64,000 bases of DNA from Cystobacter ferrugineus (GTDB lineage Bacteria > Myxococcota > Myxococcia > Myxococcales > Myxococcaceae), in NCBI RefSeq assembly GCF_001887355.1, contig NZ_MPIN01000004.1, positions 411,733 to 475,732 on the forward strand, in the 5' to 3' direction. Below are positions 17,636 to 26,311 of the stretch, piece after piece; the stretch's first letter is position 1, and each line of letters starts with the position of its first letter. Position numbers and translations under genes: made by a program. Under the pieces are notes generated by a model. That model searched no databases, was not told the DNA's origin, and saw only the letters and a list, made by a program, of their open reading frames with translations.

Positions 17636-18517
17636 CTACTTCACCGGGAAGAAGCCCGCGTCGGTGACGAGCCGCTGCCCCTCGGGGGACAGGACGTAGT
17701 CGATGAAGGAGCGCGTGAGTCCGGTGGGCTCCCGGGGCAGCTCGAAGTAGAGCTCTCTCGACAGGGGATAGGCGCCGGACTGGAGGGTGGCGGGGGTGGG
17801 GGGGACCGCCTCGCCCTGCTCGTCCGCGCGCACCTTCAATTCCTTGACGCCCCGGGCATAGGCGACCCCGCCGTAGCCAATGCCATGCGACTCGAGCGAC
17901 ACGGCGTTCACCACGGCCGCGGTGCCCGGCAGGGTCTGGGCGCGCTCGGTGAAGTCCTGGCCCTTGAGCACCGCTTCCTTGACGAAGACATAGGTGCCCG
18001 AGGAGCTCTCGCGCGAGTAGACGATGATGGGCGCGTCCGCGCCGCCCACGTCCTTCCAGTTGCGGAGGTCTCCCAGGTAGATGGCCTGGAGCTGGGCGAG
18101 CGAGAGGCTGTCCACGGGATTGCTCTCATGGACATAGAAGGTGATGCCATCGCGGGCCACGGCCAGCTCCACGGGGCCACGGGGCCAGCGCCGCCGCACC
18201 TGTTGTTTCTCGGTGTCCTGCATGGGCCGGCTGGACATGGCGATGTCGGTGGTGCCGTTGATGAGCGCGGCGATGCCCGTGCCCGAGCCGCCCCCCGTCA
18301 CCTGGATGCTCGCGCCGGGATGGTCCTTCATGAACTGCTCGGCCCAGCGCTGGCCGAGGACGACGAGGGTATCCGAGCCCTTCACGGTGACGGAGCCCAG
18401 GGAGCCAGGGGCCGGAGTGCCCGCCTCTTCGCTGGAGGTGCTCGTGGAGCGCCTGCATCCGCACAGCAGGGCGAGGAGCACGAGCGGGAGGAGTGGGGCG
18501 CGGCGTGGCCATCTCAT
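17636..18517 (-). CDS. PstS-like phosphate-binding lipoprotein
   Basis: A 293-residue periplasmic substrate-binding protein. The N-terminus is a lipoprotein signal (LLPLVLLALLCGC, lipidated Cys about 21), followed by a Ser/Thr linker. The mature domain has PstS features: VKGSDTLVVLGQRWAEQF, VTGGGSGTGIAAL, TDIAMSSRPM and YSRESSSGTYVFVKE. Such proteins bind phosphate for an ABC importer, but no pstCAB genes are adjacent, so it may be an orphan binding protein or a phosphate sensor. It converges on the kinase gene with only 3 bp between stops. Start ATG 18517 places the signal peptide at the N-terminus. Confidence 0.88.
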   Translation of the reverse strand: MRWPRRAPLLPLVLLALLCGCRRSTSTSSEEAGTPAPGSLGSVTVKGSDTLVVLGQRWAEQFMKDHPGASIQVTGGGSGTGIAALINGTTDIAMSSRPMQDTEKQQVRRRWPRGPVELAVARDGITFYVHESNPVDSLSLAQLQAIYLGDLRNWKDVGGADAPIIVYSRESSSGTYVFVKEAVLKGQDFTERAQTLPGTAAVVNAVSLESHGIGYGGVAYARGVKELKVRADEQGEAVPPTPATLQSGAYPLSRELYFELPREPTGLTRSFIDYVLSPEGQRLVTDAGFFPVK

Positions 18518-18663
18518 GACATCCAAGAATACACGCGAGTCCGCTCCCGCGATTCGTCGGGCAAAGGACGTCACGTTCGTGACGGAGATGTCACCGGGGT
18601 TGGGGGAAGCGTGGCGGGTCCGCTACAACCGCCGCTTTCGAGGACGGCAAGGAGCCGGACGCC

Positions 18664-19215
18664 ATGGACTTCATTGGACAACTTTCTCGGCAACTGGGTG
18701 TGGATTCGAACCAGGCGCAGGGGCTGGCGGGCTCGCTGCTCGGGCTGGTGCAGGGCACGGTGAAGGAGAAGATCAGCCCCGAGGCGGCGGACCAGATGGG
18801 CCGGTCGATTCCCGAGATGCAGACCTGGCAGCAGCAGGCGCGGCCCCAGTCCGAGGCGGGTGGGGGACTGATGGGGGCGCTGGGTGGACTGGGCGGGCTG
18901 CTCGGGGGCCAGGCCCAGGGCGGGTCCGGCGGCGGCCTGATGGGGGCGCTGGGCGGCGCGATGGGACATGCGGGCGAGGTCGCGGGCATCGTGGCGTTGC
19001 TCCAGCGCTTCAACCTCGATGCGGGCAAGGCGGCCCTGGTGGCGCCCCTGCTGCTCGACTTCCTCAAGTCCCGGTTGGATCCCAAGCTCGTGAGCGGCAT
19101 CCTCACGGTGATGCCCGTGCTGACCCAGCTCACGGGGGGCAACAAGCCGCCGGAGGGCGGGGGGACGCCGGGGGGTGGTGGTCTGGGGGATCTGTTGGGC
19201 GGCTTGCTGCGCTGA
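18664..19215 (+). CDS. DUF2780-like protein
   Basis: A 183-residue protein with an N-terminal helix pair (MDFIGQLSRQLGVDSNQAQG), a glycine-rich low-complexity middle (repeated GGGLMGALGG) and a helical segment HAGEVAGIVALLQRFNLDAG, then LLDFLKSRLDPKLVSGIL, and a glycine-rich tail. Helix content and the NQAQGLAGSLLGLVQ start resemble DUF2780/VcgC-type proteins. No signal peptide or TM. Function unknown. It is transcribed with the helicase gene 42 bp downstream. Confidence 0.65.
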   Translation: MDFIGQLSRQLGVDSNQAQGLAGSLLGLVQGTVKEKISPEAADQMGRSIPEMQTWQQQARPQSEAGGGLMGALGGLGGLLGGQAQGGSGGGLMGALGGAMGHAGEVAGIVALLQRFNLDAGKAALVAPLLLDFLKSRLDPKLVSGILTVMPVLTQLTGGNKPPEGGGTPGGGGLGDLLGGLLR

Positions 19216-19257
19216 GGGTTGACCCCATGGCCTGCCCGCGTCACCTTGCCCGCCCAC

Positions 19258-21363
19258 ATGAGCACGCCTGACGGAGAGCTGTCCCCCGAGGAGCTGGCCA
19301 TCATCGCGGAGGAGGAGGCGCTGCTGCGCCGCGTCCTCTCCGCGGTGGAGGACGCGAGGCTGCGCAGTGGCCACCGCAAGCAGGAGACGCAGGATCTCAT
19401 CTCCCGGCTGCAGGAACTGCGCGACGACGCGGCCACGGCGGCCGTGGCGGACCTGCCGCACCTGTTCTTCCAGATGGATCAGACGCGGGCCCTGCTCGAG
19501 CGCCAGGAGTCGGCGCGTCTGCCGGAACTCGGTGCCCCGTACTTCGCCCACCTGCGGGTGGCCGGGACGACGGGAGACCGGGACTACCTGTTGGGGCGCA
19601 CGAGCTTCGCGGACGTGTCCGCGGACGTGCGCATCATCGACTGGCGTTTCGCCCCGGTGGCGCGCGTCTTCTACCTCTACGGGGAGGGCGACGCGTACGA
19701 GGAGTGGTTCGGCGAGCGGCTGTCCGAGGGGACGGTGAAGGTGCGCCGCCTGGTGGTCATCGAGCGGGGGCTTCTCACCCGCGTGCAGATTGGCACGCGC
19801 GTGCTGGTGCGGGGCCCCGGGGGCGTGTGGCGGCGGTTGGGGGCGGGGCGGGGCTCCCAGCTCGAGGGAGGAACGGGCACGGCGGTGCGGCCGGGCCAGC
19901 TCGGGGTGGGGCGGGGGACGGAGCGGCGCGAGGGGGCCCTGGACGTGACGGCCCTGCTGGACGCCGAGCAGTTCGAGGCGGTGAACGTGGCGGCGGACCA
20001 GCCCCTGCTGGTGCTGGGCAGCGCGGGCAGTGGAAAGACGACGGTGGCGCTGCACCGGCTGGCGAAGATCGCCTTCGACGAGGCGGAGCGCTACCCCGAG
20101 TCGCGCATGAAGGTCATCGTCCCCGAGGAGGGACTCGCCCGGCTGTCCCGGCGTCTGCTCGCGCCGCTGGGCCTGGGCAAGGTGTCCGTCGAGACGCTGG
20201 ACTCGTGGGCCGCGTTGGCCGCGCGCGTCGCCTTTGGCGCCAAGGCCCTCAAGCCCTGGGAGGACACCCCCCCGCTCGTCGCGAAGCTCAAGCGCCACCC
20301 GGCCCTTCGCCGCGCGCTCTCGGCCCGGCTGGGCGTGCTGTCCTCGTCCGCCACGGCCCTGCCGCGCCTGCGCAAGCGGCTCGCGGAGCTCTTCACGGAC
20401 CGGCGCTTCCTGGAGGGTGTCGTCGCCCATTCCGGGGGAGACCTGCCGAGCACGGCCGTGGACGAGACGGTGCGGCACACGATGCTGCAGATCGCCACGC
20501 CCATTGCCCACGAGCTGGAGGGCGTGGATCCCGATCGGCTCCAGACGTTGGATGGCAAGTCCCTGGAGAGCGACACGCCGGATGAGCTGGCGGGCACGGT
20601 GGACGTGGAGGATCTGCCGCTGCTGCTGTTCCTCCGGGCGCAGGCGGGCAGCCTGGGCGCGGTGGGGCGGCTGGTGCACGTGGTGCTGGACGAGACGGAG
20701 GACTTCTCGCTCGTGGAGCTGTTCGTGGTGGGACGGCTGCTGGGGGAGGCCCGGAGCTGCACGCTGGCGGGCGACGAGATGCAACAGACCTCGACGAGCT
20801 TCGCGGGGTGGCCGGCGGTGCTCGCGGAGCTGGGCATCCAGGACGCGGCCACCTGCCGGTTGCAGGTGTCCTACCGGTGCCCGGCGCCCATCACCGCGCT
20901 GGCGCGTCAGGTGTTGGGCACGCAGGCCCCGGGCGAGCCGCCCACGGTGGGCCGGGACGGGGCTCCCGTCGGGTTCCACCACTTCCCGGACGAGGCCCAG
21001 GCCCACCTGTTCATCGGCGAGGCGCTGCGGGACTTGCTGGAGCGCGAGCCCCAGGCCTCCGTCGCCGTCATCGCCAGTGGCCGCGAGCAGGCCCGGGCCT
21101 TCCATCGCGTCATCTCGGACATGTCCTGGGCGCGCCTCGTGCTGGAGGGCGACTTCTCCTTCGAGCCAGGGGTGGACGTGACGGACGTGGACAACGTGAA
21201 GGGCCTCGAGTTCGACTACGTCGTCATTCCAGACGCGACCGCCCAGGCCTACCCGGCCCAGGATGAGGCGCGCCGCCGGTTGCACATCGCCATTACTCGG
21301 GCCTCCCACCAGCTCTGGCTGGTTTCCGCGGGCGTGCGCTCCCCCCTGCTCGCTGGCGTCTAG
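19258..21363 (+). CDS. HelD-like UvrD-family helicase
   Basis: A 701-residue superfamily 1 helicase-like ATPase. The N-terminal ~90 residues are a charged helical coiled-coil, as in HelD. Motif I is GSAGSGKTTVALHRL, motif II is HVVLDETEDFS (DETE in place of DExx), motif III LAGDEMQQT, motif IV/V VTDVDNVKGLEFDYVVIP and motif VI RRRLHIAITRASHQLW. HelD proteins bind RNA polymerase and release stalled complexes. The start ATG 19258 is chosen because the preceding residues from 19219 are non-conserved. It might instead be a general UvrD-like repair helicase. Confidence 0.82.
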   Translation: MSTPDGELSPEELAIIAEEEALLRRVLSAVEDARLRSGHRKQETQDLISRLQELRDDAATAAVADLPHLFFQMDQTRALLERQESARLPELGAPYFAHLRVAGTTGDRDYLLGRTSFADVSADVRIIDWRFAPVARVFYLYGEGDAYEEWFGERLSEGTVKVRRLVVIERGLLTRVQIGTRVLVRGPGGVWRRLGAGRGSQLEGGTGTAVRPGQLGVGRGTERREGALDVTALLDAEQFEAVNVAADQPLLVLGSAGSGKTTVALHRLAKIAFDEAERYPESRMKVIVPEEGLARLSRRLLAPLGLGKVSVETLDSWAALAARVAFGAKALKPWEDTPPLVAKLKRHPALRRALSARLGVLSSSATALPRLRKRLAELFTDRRFLEGVVAHSGGDLPSTAVDETVRHTMLQIATPIAHELEGVDPDRLQTLDGKSLESDTPDELAGTVDVEDLPLLLFLRAQAGSLGAVGRLVHVVLDETEDFSLVELFVVGRLLGEARSCTLAGDEMQQTSTSFAGWPAVLAELGIQDAATCRLQVSYRCPAPITALARQVLGTQAPGEPPTVGRDGAPVGFHHFPDEAQAHLFIGEALRDLLEREPQASVAVIASGREQARAFHRVISDMSWARLVLEGDFSFEPGVDVTDVDNVKGLEFDYVVIPDATAQAYPAQDEARRRLHIAITRASHQLWLVSAGVRSPLLAGV

Positions 21364-21440
21364 GCTCGCTCCCGGAACGGGGCGCATCCGTCAGAATCGG
21401 TATGTCAGGATTTATCGACTTGTGACAGAATGCCGCCCCC

Positions 21441-22040
21441 ATGATGGAGACCCGCCCACAGCTGTTGTCTCGGCTGGCCAGATCTCGGCGGGAGCAGGTG
21501 GTTCCTGGAATGTTCTTGGAGTCGGTGCTCGCCTCGGCTGGAGCGTATGGGCCGGAGGTGGTTGCGCGCGCCCGTGAGCACCTCTCCGCGGAAGGACAGT
21601 TGCTGGAGAACTACCGCTACCCGGTGAAAGCCATGCTGGAGATGCTCGATGTCGTCGGGCAGGCGGCGCAGGCTCGGGGAATGTCCTACGGCGAGGGGCT
21701 CTTCCAGAGTGGGTGGGTCGCGGGGACTTCGTATGTGCGCAGCTCGGTGGGCCGGATGCGCGCCATGGTGTCCACGGTGTCGGGCCTGCATCGGGCCTTG
21801 GAAGGCATCCCCAGCGCGGCCGCGCAGGCGGTCAACTTCGGTGCGCACTCCTACCGCCGGGTGACCCCTGGCTCCGGGGAACTGCGTTTCATGGAGGATT
21901 TGATTGGCCCCTCCTGGAACGCGGGGATGGTGGTGGGCAGCGTGAAGGCCGCCTTCGCACTGGATGAGGGCCGGTTGAAGTACGAGATCAGCGTGACGGA
22001 TGAGGACGCCAGCAGCTTTCTCGTGCGCCTGGATTGGTAG
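21441..22040 (+). CDS. DUF2378 / TIGR02265 family protein
   Basis: A 199-residue protein of the Myxococcales-restricted TIGR02265 (DUF2378) family: MFLESVLASAGAYG, YPVKAMLEMLDVVGQ, YGEGLFQSGWVAGTSYVRSS, HSYRRVTPGSGELRF and the C-terminal WNAGMVVGSVKAAF. No signal peptide. The fold is unknown to me; several paralogues exist per genome, often near kinases. A 77-bp gap after the helicase stop, with A/T-richer sequence, could hold its own promoter. Confidence 0.85.
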   Translation: MMETRPQLLSRLARSRREQVVPGMFLESVLASAGAYGPEVVARAREHLSAEGQLLENYRYPVKAMLEMLDVVGQAAQARGMSYGEGLFQSGWVAGTSYVRSSVGRMRAMVSTVSGLHRALEGIPSAAAQAVNFGAHSYRRVTPGSGELRFMEDLIGPSWNAGMVVGSVKAAFALDEGRLKYEISVTDEDASSFLVRLDW

Positions 22041-22091
22041 TTGGGGCGGCGCTCCGGAGTCACCCGAGGGGACTCCGGGCGCCAGGCTCGC

Positions 22092-22487
22092 TCAGTTGTT
22101 TTCAGAGAACGTGTCGCGGATGCGATCGATGGACTTCTGCGCCATCTCCATGATGCTCTTCTCCACGTGCTTGTACATGAGCGTCTGGGCCATCAGGTGC
22201 TTCTTGGCCTCCGTGGCGATCTCCTCCTTGCTCGCGTTCGGATGGGCCTTGAGGAACTCGTTCATCTTCTGCTCGACCTTCCGGTAGACCGCGCTCTGGC
22301 TCTCCTTGCTCTGGATGGAGCCAACCTGGAGCCCGTATGCCTTGGCGCTGGCCTCATCCAGGCCGTACTTCTGCAGGCCCTTGGTCACCTCCTCCAGGGT
22401 GGACTTCCCCGTGAGGTTCAGGCGCACTTCGCCCGTCGTGGGCGCCGTGGTGGTGAGGCGGGGGTTGTTGCTGATGGGAGCGGTCAT
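22092..22487 (-). CDS. Small helical protein of unknown function
   Basis: A 131-residue protein with a disordered Thr/Asn/Pro-rich N-terminus (about 1-25) and a charged helical remainder: TLEEVTKGLQKYGLDEASAK and the amphipathic KVEQKMNEFLKAHPNASKEE, ending SIDRIRDTFSENN. No cysteine, signal or TM. Codon use is less G/C-extreme than its neighbours. The family is not recognised. It lies tail-to-tail with the DUF2378 gene, 51 bp apart. A role as a secreted effector or small regulator is only speculation. Confidence 0.68.
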   Translation of the reverse strand: MTAPISNNPRLTTTAPTTGEVRLNLTGKSTLEEVTKGLQKYGLDEASAKAYGLQVGSIQSKESQSAVYRKVEQKMNEFLKAHPNASKEEIATEAKKHLMAQTLMYKHVEKSIMEMAQKSIDRIRDTFSENN

Positions 22488-23136
22488 GACGCACCTGCCA
22501 GAATAGGTTGGGTACAGCGTTGAGGGGATTATCTCCCAAGCTTTGGGAAAAGTTGCGCGGGGGGGGCTGATTCACCCCACTTTCCCGCCTCACTGAGGCG
22601 GCGCGAGACCCTGGAGACAGGCCGGGAGGGAACAATCCTCCGTGATTCCAGGGGGTTGACGCCGTTCCAACGGCCGCCTGCCTGGGGGACGGGCACGCGC
22701 GGCGAGCCTTGTTGGCGGGTGGACGGACCCCGGGGGCGTGCGCCCCCGCGAATGGGCTCGTCGAGCCCCCCGGCTCCCCGCCTGCGCCCGCGGGGTCCCG
22801 CGTTCCCCGGACTCTTCGCTCAACCGTCCCTCCTGCTCTTCCGCCGGAGACCGGGTGTTCCTTGCCAATCCCTGTCAGCGTGGTGGGCCCGGTGAGAGCG
22901 TGATTCCCTTGTATGGGATTGACGAGGGGTTCGGGAATTCCCATGGACGAAGAGCCCACGGCGTATGCCGCGAGCGGGCGGAGGCCGGGATATCCCACGC
23001 GGCCAGAGTGGAGCTTTCGCGTGACGGGGTTATTCAGCCAGACATTTGCAAATCCTATTGGGTTGGCTTGACGACGATTGAGGTCGGCGGTTATTGGTTT
23101 GTGAGAGGGATTGAACGGCTCGAAAGGAAACCCGCC
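22488..23136. other. 649-bp intergenic region upstream of the PilZ gene
   Basis: No gene is convincing in either strand. It contains a perfect palindrome CCGCCTCA-C-TGAGGCGG at 22585-22601 and a G/C hairpin GGGGGCG-TG-CGCCCCC at 22732-22747, and becomes distinctly A/T-richer from about 22890 toward the PilZ start. The 5' leader of the PilZ-diiron operon and the upstream region of 22092-22487 must both lie here. Confidence 0.5.
23065..23095 (+). promoter_or_regulatory. Candidate promoter of the PilZ-diiron operon
   Basis: TTGACG is followed after about 18 bp by TATTGG in the A/T-rich stretch about 45 bp before the PilZ start codon. The -35 is a good match to the vegetative consensus and the -10 a weak one. 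This is a pattern call only. Confidence 0.35.
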
Positions 23137-25245
23137 ATGAATGCCAGTTTGGATCGGCCGGCACGCTCCACGTCCACGGGAAGAGTCGCCGTGACCAGCC
23201 CCTACTCGGGCTACTCGCTGCGGACCCCAGGTGAAATCCAGGTGGTGCTTCCCGATCAGGGCGGACGGCGCCTGGGGCCGGCGACCCTGCTGAGTCCCGC
23301 GTCGGTCTGGGCCCGGTCCGAGACGCGCGTGGAGCCCTGGCCGTCCGACGGTCCGCTGCGGGTATGTCTGGAGACGGGCTCGGCCAGCCTCGGGCCCTTG
23401 TCGGGAGAGCTGCACTGGCAGCGGGCCGGAGGTGAGGACTCCATGCTGGGCATCCGGCTCGTGGATGTCTCGCCGGCGCAGGGCCAGGCCCTGCTGACCC
23501 TGATGGAGGAGCGGCTGCGGCACGGCAGCGCCCTGCCCGAGGCGTCTCCGCTCCCCGTGCAGGAGGAGATCTCCGACGCCGGGCGCATCGAGACCATCCT
23601 CGGGATGATCGCCGCGGTGAACAACAAGGCCGTCCTGCGCGAGCCTGGCCGGATGGTGCGGCTGGTGCTGGAGCGGATGGACGCGGAGCGGGGCCTGCTG
23701 TTCTGGCGTTGCGCCGAGCCGCTCTCGCGCTGGGGCGAGCCTCCGTGCGAGGTCGAGGTGGTGGGGTACAACTCCGCCTACCGCATGCGCCTGGCGCCCC
23801 CCGCGGGGCGGGGCGAGCAGTGGGTGACGCCCCTTCCCGAGCGGCTGTGGCGGGTGCGCCACCGCTGGCATCGCCGCGTGCCGGCGCCCGCGGGGCTGCG
23901 CCTCCGCTTCGTCCATCCGCTCTGGACGGAGCTGGGGTGGCACGAGCGCGAGGCCGTGGATCTCTCCTACTCCGGCCTGGGGCTGCTCAGCGGCGCCGAG
24001 GATCTGCTCTTTCCGGGGCTCTTCCTGCCGCTCGGGCTGGAGACGGCGCAGGGCGAGCGCATCGATCTGCGCTGCGAGGTGCGCCACGTCTCCTTCTCCC
24101 AGACGGATGGCCGGCGGCTGTGCGGGCTCGAGGTCCGCCCGTGCACCGAGCGCGACACCCTGCGGTGGATGAAGCTCGTCTCCCAGTCGCTCTGTCCTTC
24201 CACGCGCACCAGCGAGGACTGGCTCGAGCCGCTGTGGGAGCTGTACGCCGCCTCGGGCTACTTCAACCTGGCGGGCAAGACGTCCGAGCACTTCGAGACG
24301 CTGCGCCGCGACTTCATGGAGATGAACACCCGCGCCGCGCGCCTTCCCCAGCTGTCCTGCCAGACGGTGTGGCCCTCGGAGCGGGGCGTGGAGGCCTCCA
24401 TCTCCTCGCTCAAGATGTACCAGGCGTCCTGGATGCTGCACCAACTGGGCCGCCGGCCCGGCAAGCCCGCCCTGGCCCCGGAGGTGCCGGGACAGACGCT
24501 GCGCGACGTCTACCAACGCACGGTGGAACACTCCCAGGGCGACCCGGAGTTCCGCTGGTTGTTCAGCTACGCCGAGTCGACCGTGCCCTGGGTGCGCCGC
24601 ACGCACGTGCGCTTCGCCGAGCGGATGGCGGGCAGCGGGCAGTCGCTGGTGATGAACGTGCGGCTGATGGACGTGGAGTGCTCCGAGCCGAGCGGCCTGC
24701 CCCTGGGCGAGCTGGAGATCGCTCCCGCGTCCATGGGGGAGAAGCTGCTGCTGGCGCGGGAGATCGCCCGCACGCGGCCCGCCTGCTACGCCGAGGCGTT
24801 GGACTTGACCCGGGAGCGTCTGGAGATGCGGGGCGCGTCGCGGACCTGGTGGGAGGCGGGGCTGCAGCGCGAGCGGCGCATCCTCGTGGCCCGGCGCCAC
24901 GGCCTGCCCCTGGCGGCCCTGGTGCTCGAGCTGGGGCAGCCCGGCGCCAACCTCTTCCGCCTGCTCGACTCGGCCCGCCTCTTTCCCCTGGCGCCCGAGG
25001 GGAAGGAGGCCTACGTGGCGCTGCTGGACGAGGCGCGCGGCTGGTTCGCCCTGCGCGAGCGCGCCTCCTTCGTCTACCTGTGCGAGGACGATGGCGCGTA
25101 CGCCTCCGCCGCCCGCCTGCACGATGATCCGTCCACCCGGCCCGTCCTGTGGATCATCGCCGCTTCGCTCGTCCCCGAATTCCTGGAGCACATCCAGGAG
25201 CAGTCCTCGGGACGTCCCCGTTCAACCCCTCACGCCGTGTCCTGA
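23137..25245 (+). CDS. Large PilZ-domain protein
   Basis: A 702-residue cytoplasmic protein. PilZ-like features occur twice in the first 380 residues: a first beta-rich unit around 60-130 (SGELHWQRAGGEDSMLGIRL) and a clearer one around 240-340, where RVRHRWHRRVPAP supplies the arginines of an RxxxR c-di-GMP motif and VDLSYSGLGLL the D/NxSxxG motif. The C-terminal ~330 residues (LWELYAASGYFNLAGKTSEHF) resemble an acetyltransferase-like or unknown domain. It begins at ATG 23137 with GAAAGGAA upstream. The next gene follows after 12 bp. Binding of c-di-GMP is inferred from the motif. Confidence 0.82.
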   Translation: MNASLDRPARSTSTGRVAVTSPYSGYSLRTPGEIQVVLPDQGGRRLGPATLLSPASVWARSETRVEPWPSDGPLRVCLETGSASLGPLSGELHWQRAGGEDSMLGIRLVDVSPAQGQALLTLMEERLRHGSALPEASPLPVQEEISDAGRIETILGMIAAVNNKAVLREPGRMVRLVLERMDAERGLLFWRCAEPLSRWGEPPCEVEVVGYNSAYRMRLAPPAGRGEQWVTPLPERLWRVRHRWHRRVPAPAGLRLRFVHPLWTELGWHEREAVDLSYSGLGLLSGAEDLLFPGLFLPLGLETAQGERIDLRCEVRHVSFSQTDGRRLCGLEVRPCTERDTLRWMKLVSQSLCPSTRTSEDWLEPLWELYAASGYFNLAGKTSEHFETLRRDFMEMNTRAARLPQLSCQTVWPSERGVEASISSLKMYQASWMLHQLGRRPGKPALAPEVPGQTLRDVYQRTVEHSQGDPEFRWLFSYAESTVPWVRRTHVRFAERMAGSGQSLVMNVRLMDVECSEPSGLPLGELEIAPASMGEKLLLAREIARTRPACYAEALDLTRERLEMRGASRTWWEAGLQRERRILVARRHGLPLAALVLELGQPGANLFRLLDSARLFPLAPEGKEAYVALLDEARGWFALRERASFVYLCEDDGAYASAARLHDDPSTRPVLWIIAASLVPEFLEHIQEQSSGRPRSTPHAVS

Positions 25246-25257
25246 AGGAGAGCCACC

Positions 25258-26004
25258 ATGGAACTGTTGAAGAAGCTGTACGAGCCCCACGCCCTGAAGG
25301 CCCGCGCCCGTCTGGATACCGATCCCGCCCTGTGCCGGCTGCTCTCGCCCTCCATCGAGCCGAGGGTCCTCGAGCGCTTCCTCATCGAGTGGATGGCGCG
25401 CGCGGTGTACATGACCGAGCCGGTGGATGGGTGGATCCGCCGCACGGGCCAGCGCTGCATCGAGAAGGGAATGGAGAAGATTGGCAACGCGCTCATCATC
25501 CACGCCAAGAGCGAGACGGGCCACCACCTGATGACGCTCGAGGACACCCACGCCCTCGTCAGGCATTGGAATGCCCATCAGCCGCCGCCCGCGCTGAGGG
25601 TGGAGGACCTGATTGCCCAGCCTCCCACCGACTCCATGAAGAGCTACCGCCAGCTTCATGACGAGACCATCGAGGGCGACTTCCCGGTGGGGCAGATCGC
25701 CATCGAGCGCGAGGTGGGCTACCTCGCCGTCTACTTCGGGCCCCGCCTGATGAAGCAGGTGGACGGCGTGCTGGGCACCGAGGTCTCCTCGCTGCTCTCC
25801 TTCATGGCCGAGCACGTGGCGGTGGACGTGGGCCATACCCTGCTCAACGAGAAGTTGCTGCAGGAGGCCATCTCCCGCTCGCCAGACAATGCGCGCATCT
25901 ATGCCGAGGCGGGCGCGCGGGCGCTCAATGCCTACATCCGCTTCCTGGGCGATTGTCTGCGCATCGCGGAAAACCAGCCCACGCCGCTGCGCTCGGTGGC
26001 TTGA
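25258..26004 (+). CDS. Haem-oxygenase-like diiron protein (iron-containing redox family)
   Basis: A 248-residue helical protein. Metal-ligand motifs typical of haem-oxygenase-like diiron oxidases are visible: EKIGNALIIHAKSETGHH gives Glu-x2-His, and MAEHVAVDVGHTLLNE gives His-x3-Asp-x2-His, with further Glu/His candidates in EWMARAVYMTE. Length matches the family. It starts 12 bp after the PilZ-protein stop, after GAAGGAGAG, so the two are co-translated and co-regulated. The substrate is unknown. Known relatives oxidise amino-acid or fatty-acid derivatives. A terminator hairpin overlaps its stop codon. Confidence 0.78.
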   Translation: MELLKKLYEPHALKARARLDTDPALCRLLSPSIEPRVLERFLIEWMARAVYMTEPVDGWIRRTGQRCIEKGMEKIGNALIIHAKSETGHHLMTLEDTHALVRHWNAHQPPPALRVEDLIAQPPTDSMKSYRQLHDETIEGDFPVGQIAIEREVGYLAVYFGPRLMKQVDGVLGTEVSSLLSFMAEHVAVDVGHTLLNEKLLQEAISRSPDNARIYAEAGARALNAYIRFLGDCLRIAENQPTPLRSVA

Positions 26005-26022
26005 GGCTTCGCTTGAAGCCTC
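26003..26022 (+). terminator. Hairpin at the end of the PilZ-diiron operon
   Basis: GAGGCTTC-GCTT-GAAGCCTC is a perfect 8-bp stem with a 4-base loop that begins inside the TGA stop codon of the diiron gene. There is no long T-run after it, so it may need Rho or act as an mRNA-end stabiliser. Confidence 0.6.
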
Positions 26023-26109
26023 GATGCCTGCTCGCCCGCCCTGCTCTCGGGCTCGGCGGGACTTGTTGATTGGGATACAAAGATAGGGGATGCTTTCGCC
26101 CGTCTCATT

Positions 26110-26129
26110 CACCCGTGATTTCACGGGTG
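26110..26129. promoter_or_regulatory. Perfect inverted repeat upstream of the polysaccharide lyase
   Basis: CACCCGTGA-TT-TCACGGGTG is a perfect 9-bp inverted repeat with a 2-bp centre, about 180 bp upstream of the lyase start and without a T-run. It is symmetrical enough to be an operator for a dimeric regulator, but could form an RNA hairpin. Confidence 0.45.
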
Positions 26130-26311
26130 TCTGGGCTGGGAGTCAAAGTCACACACGCGGTTACATCCGCTCTCGTTGATCGGGCCGGTTCCCGATTGGC
26201 ACGACGAGGGCCCCGCGTTCGAAAGCCAGACTGTTTGTTCATCCCCCACCGGCCGTGTGTCGCGGTCCGGTTTCACCCCCTGTCTGTCCTATCCCCCCGG
26301 AGAGCCTCATT

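Noticed and set aside
18571-21387. A 938-residue minus-strand open frame opposite DUF2780 and the helicase
   Set aside because: Antisense shadow with biased Arg/Gln/His composition and no motif; the plus-strand genes have intact helicase motifs.
22732-22747. Strong GC palindrome as an intrinsic terminator
   Set aside because: No T-run, loop only 2-4 bases, and no gene ends just before it on either strand.
22354-25191. A 945-residue open frame on the minus strand opposite the PilZ gene
   Set aside because: It is a mirror of the high-GC codon bias: composition is His/Gln/Arg-rich, it has no domain, and it runs antisense to a clear PilZ coding region.
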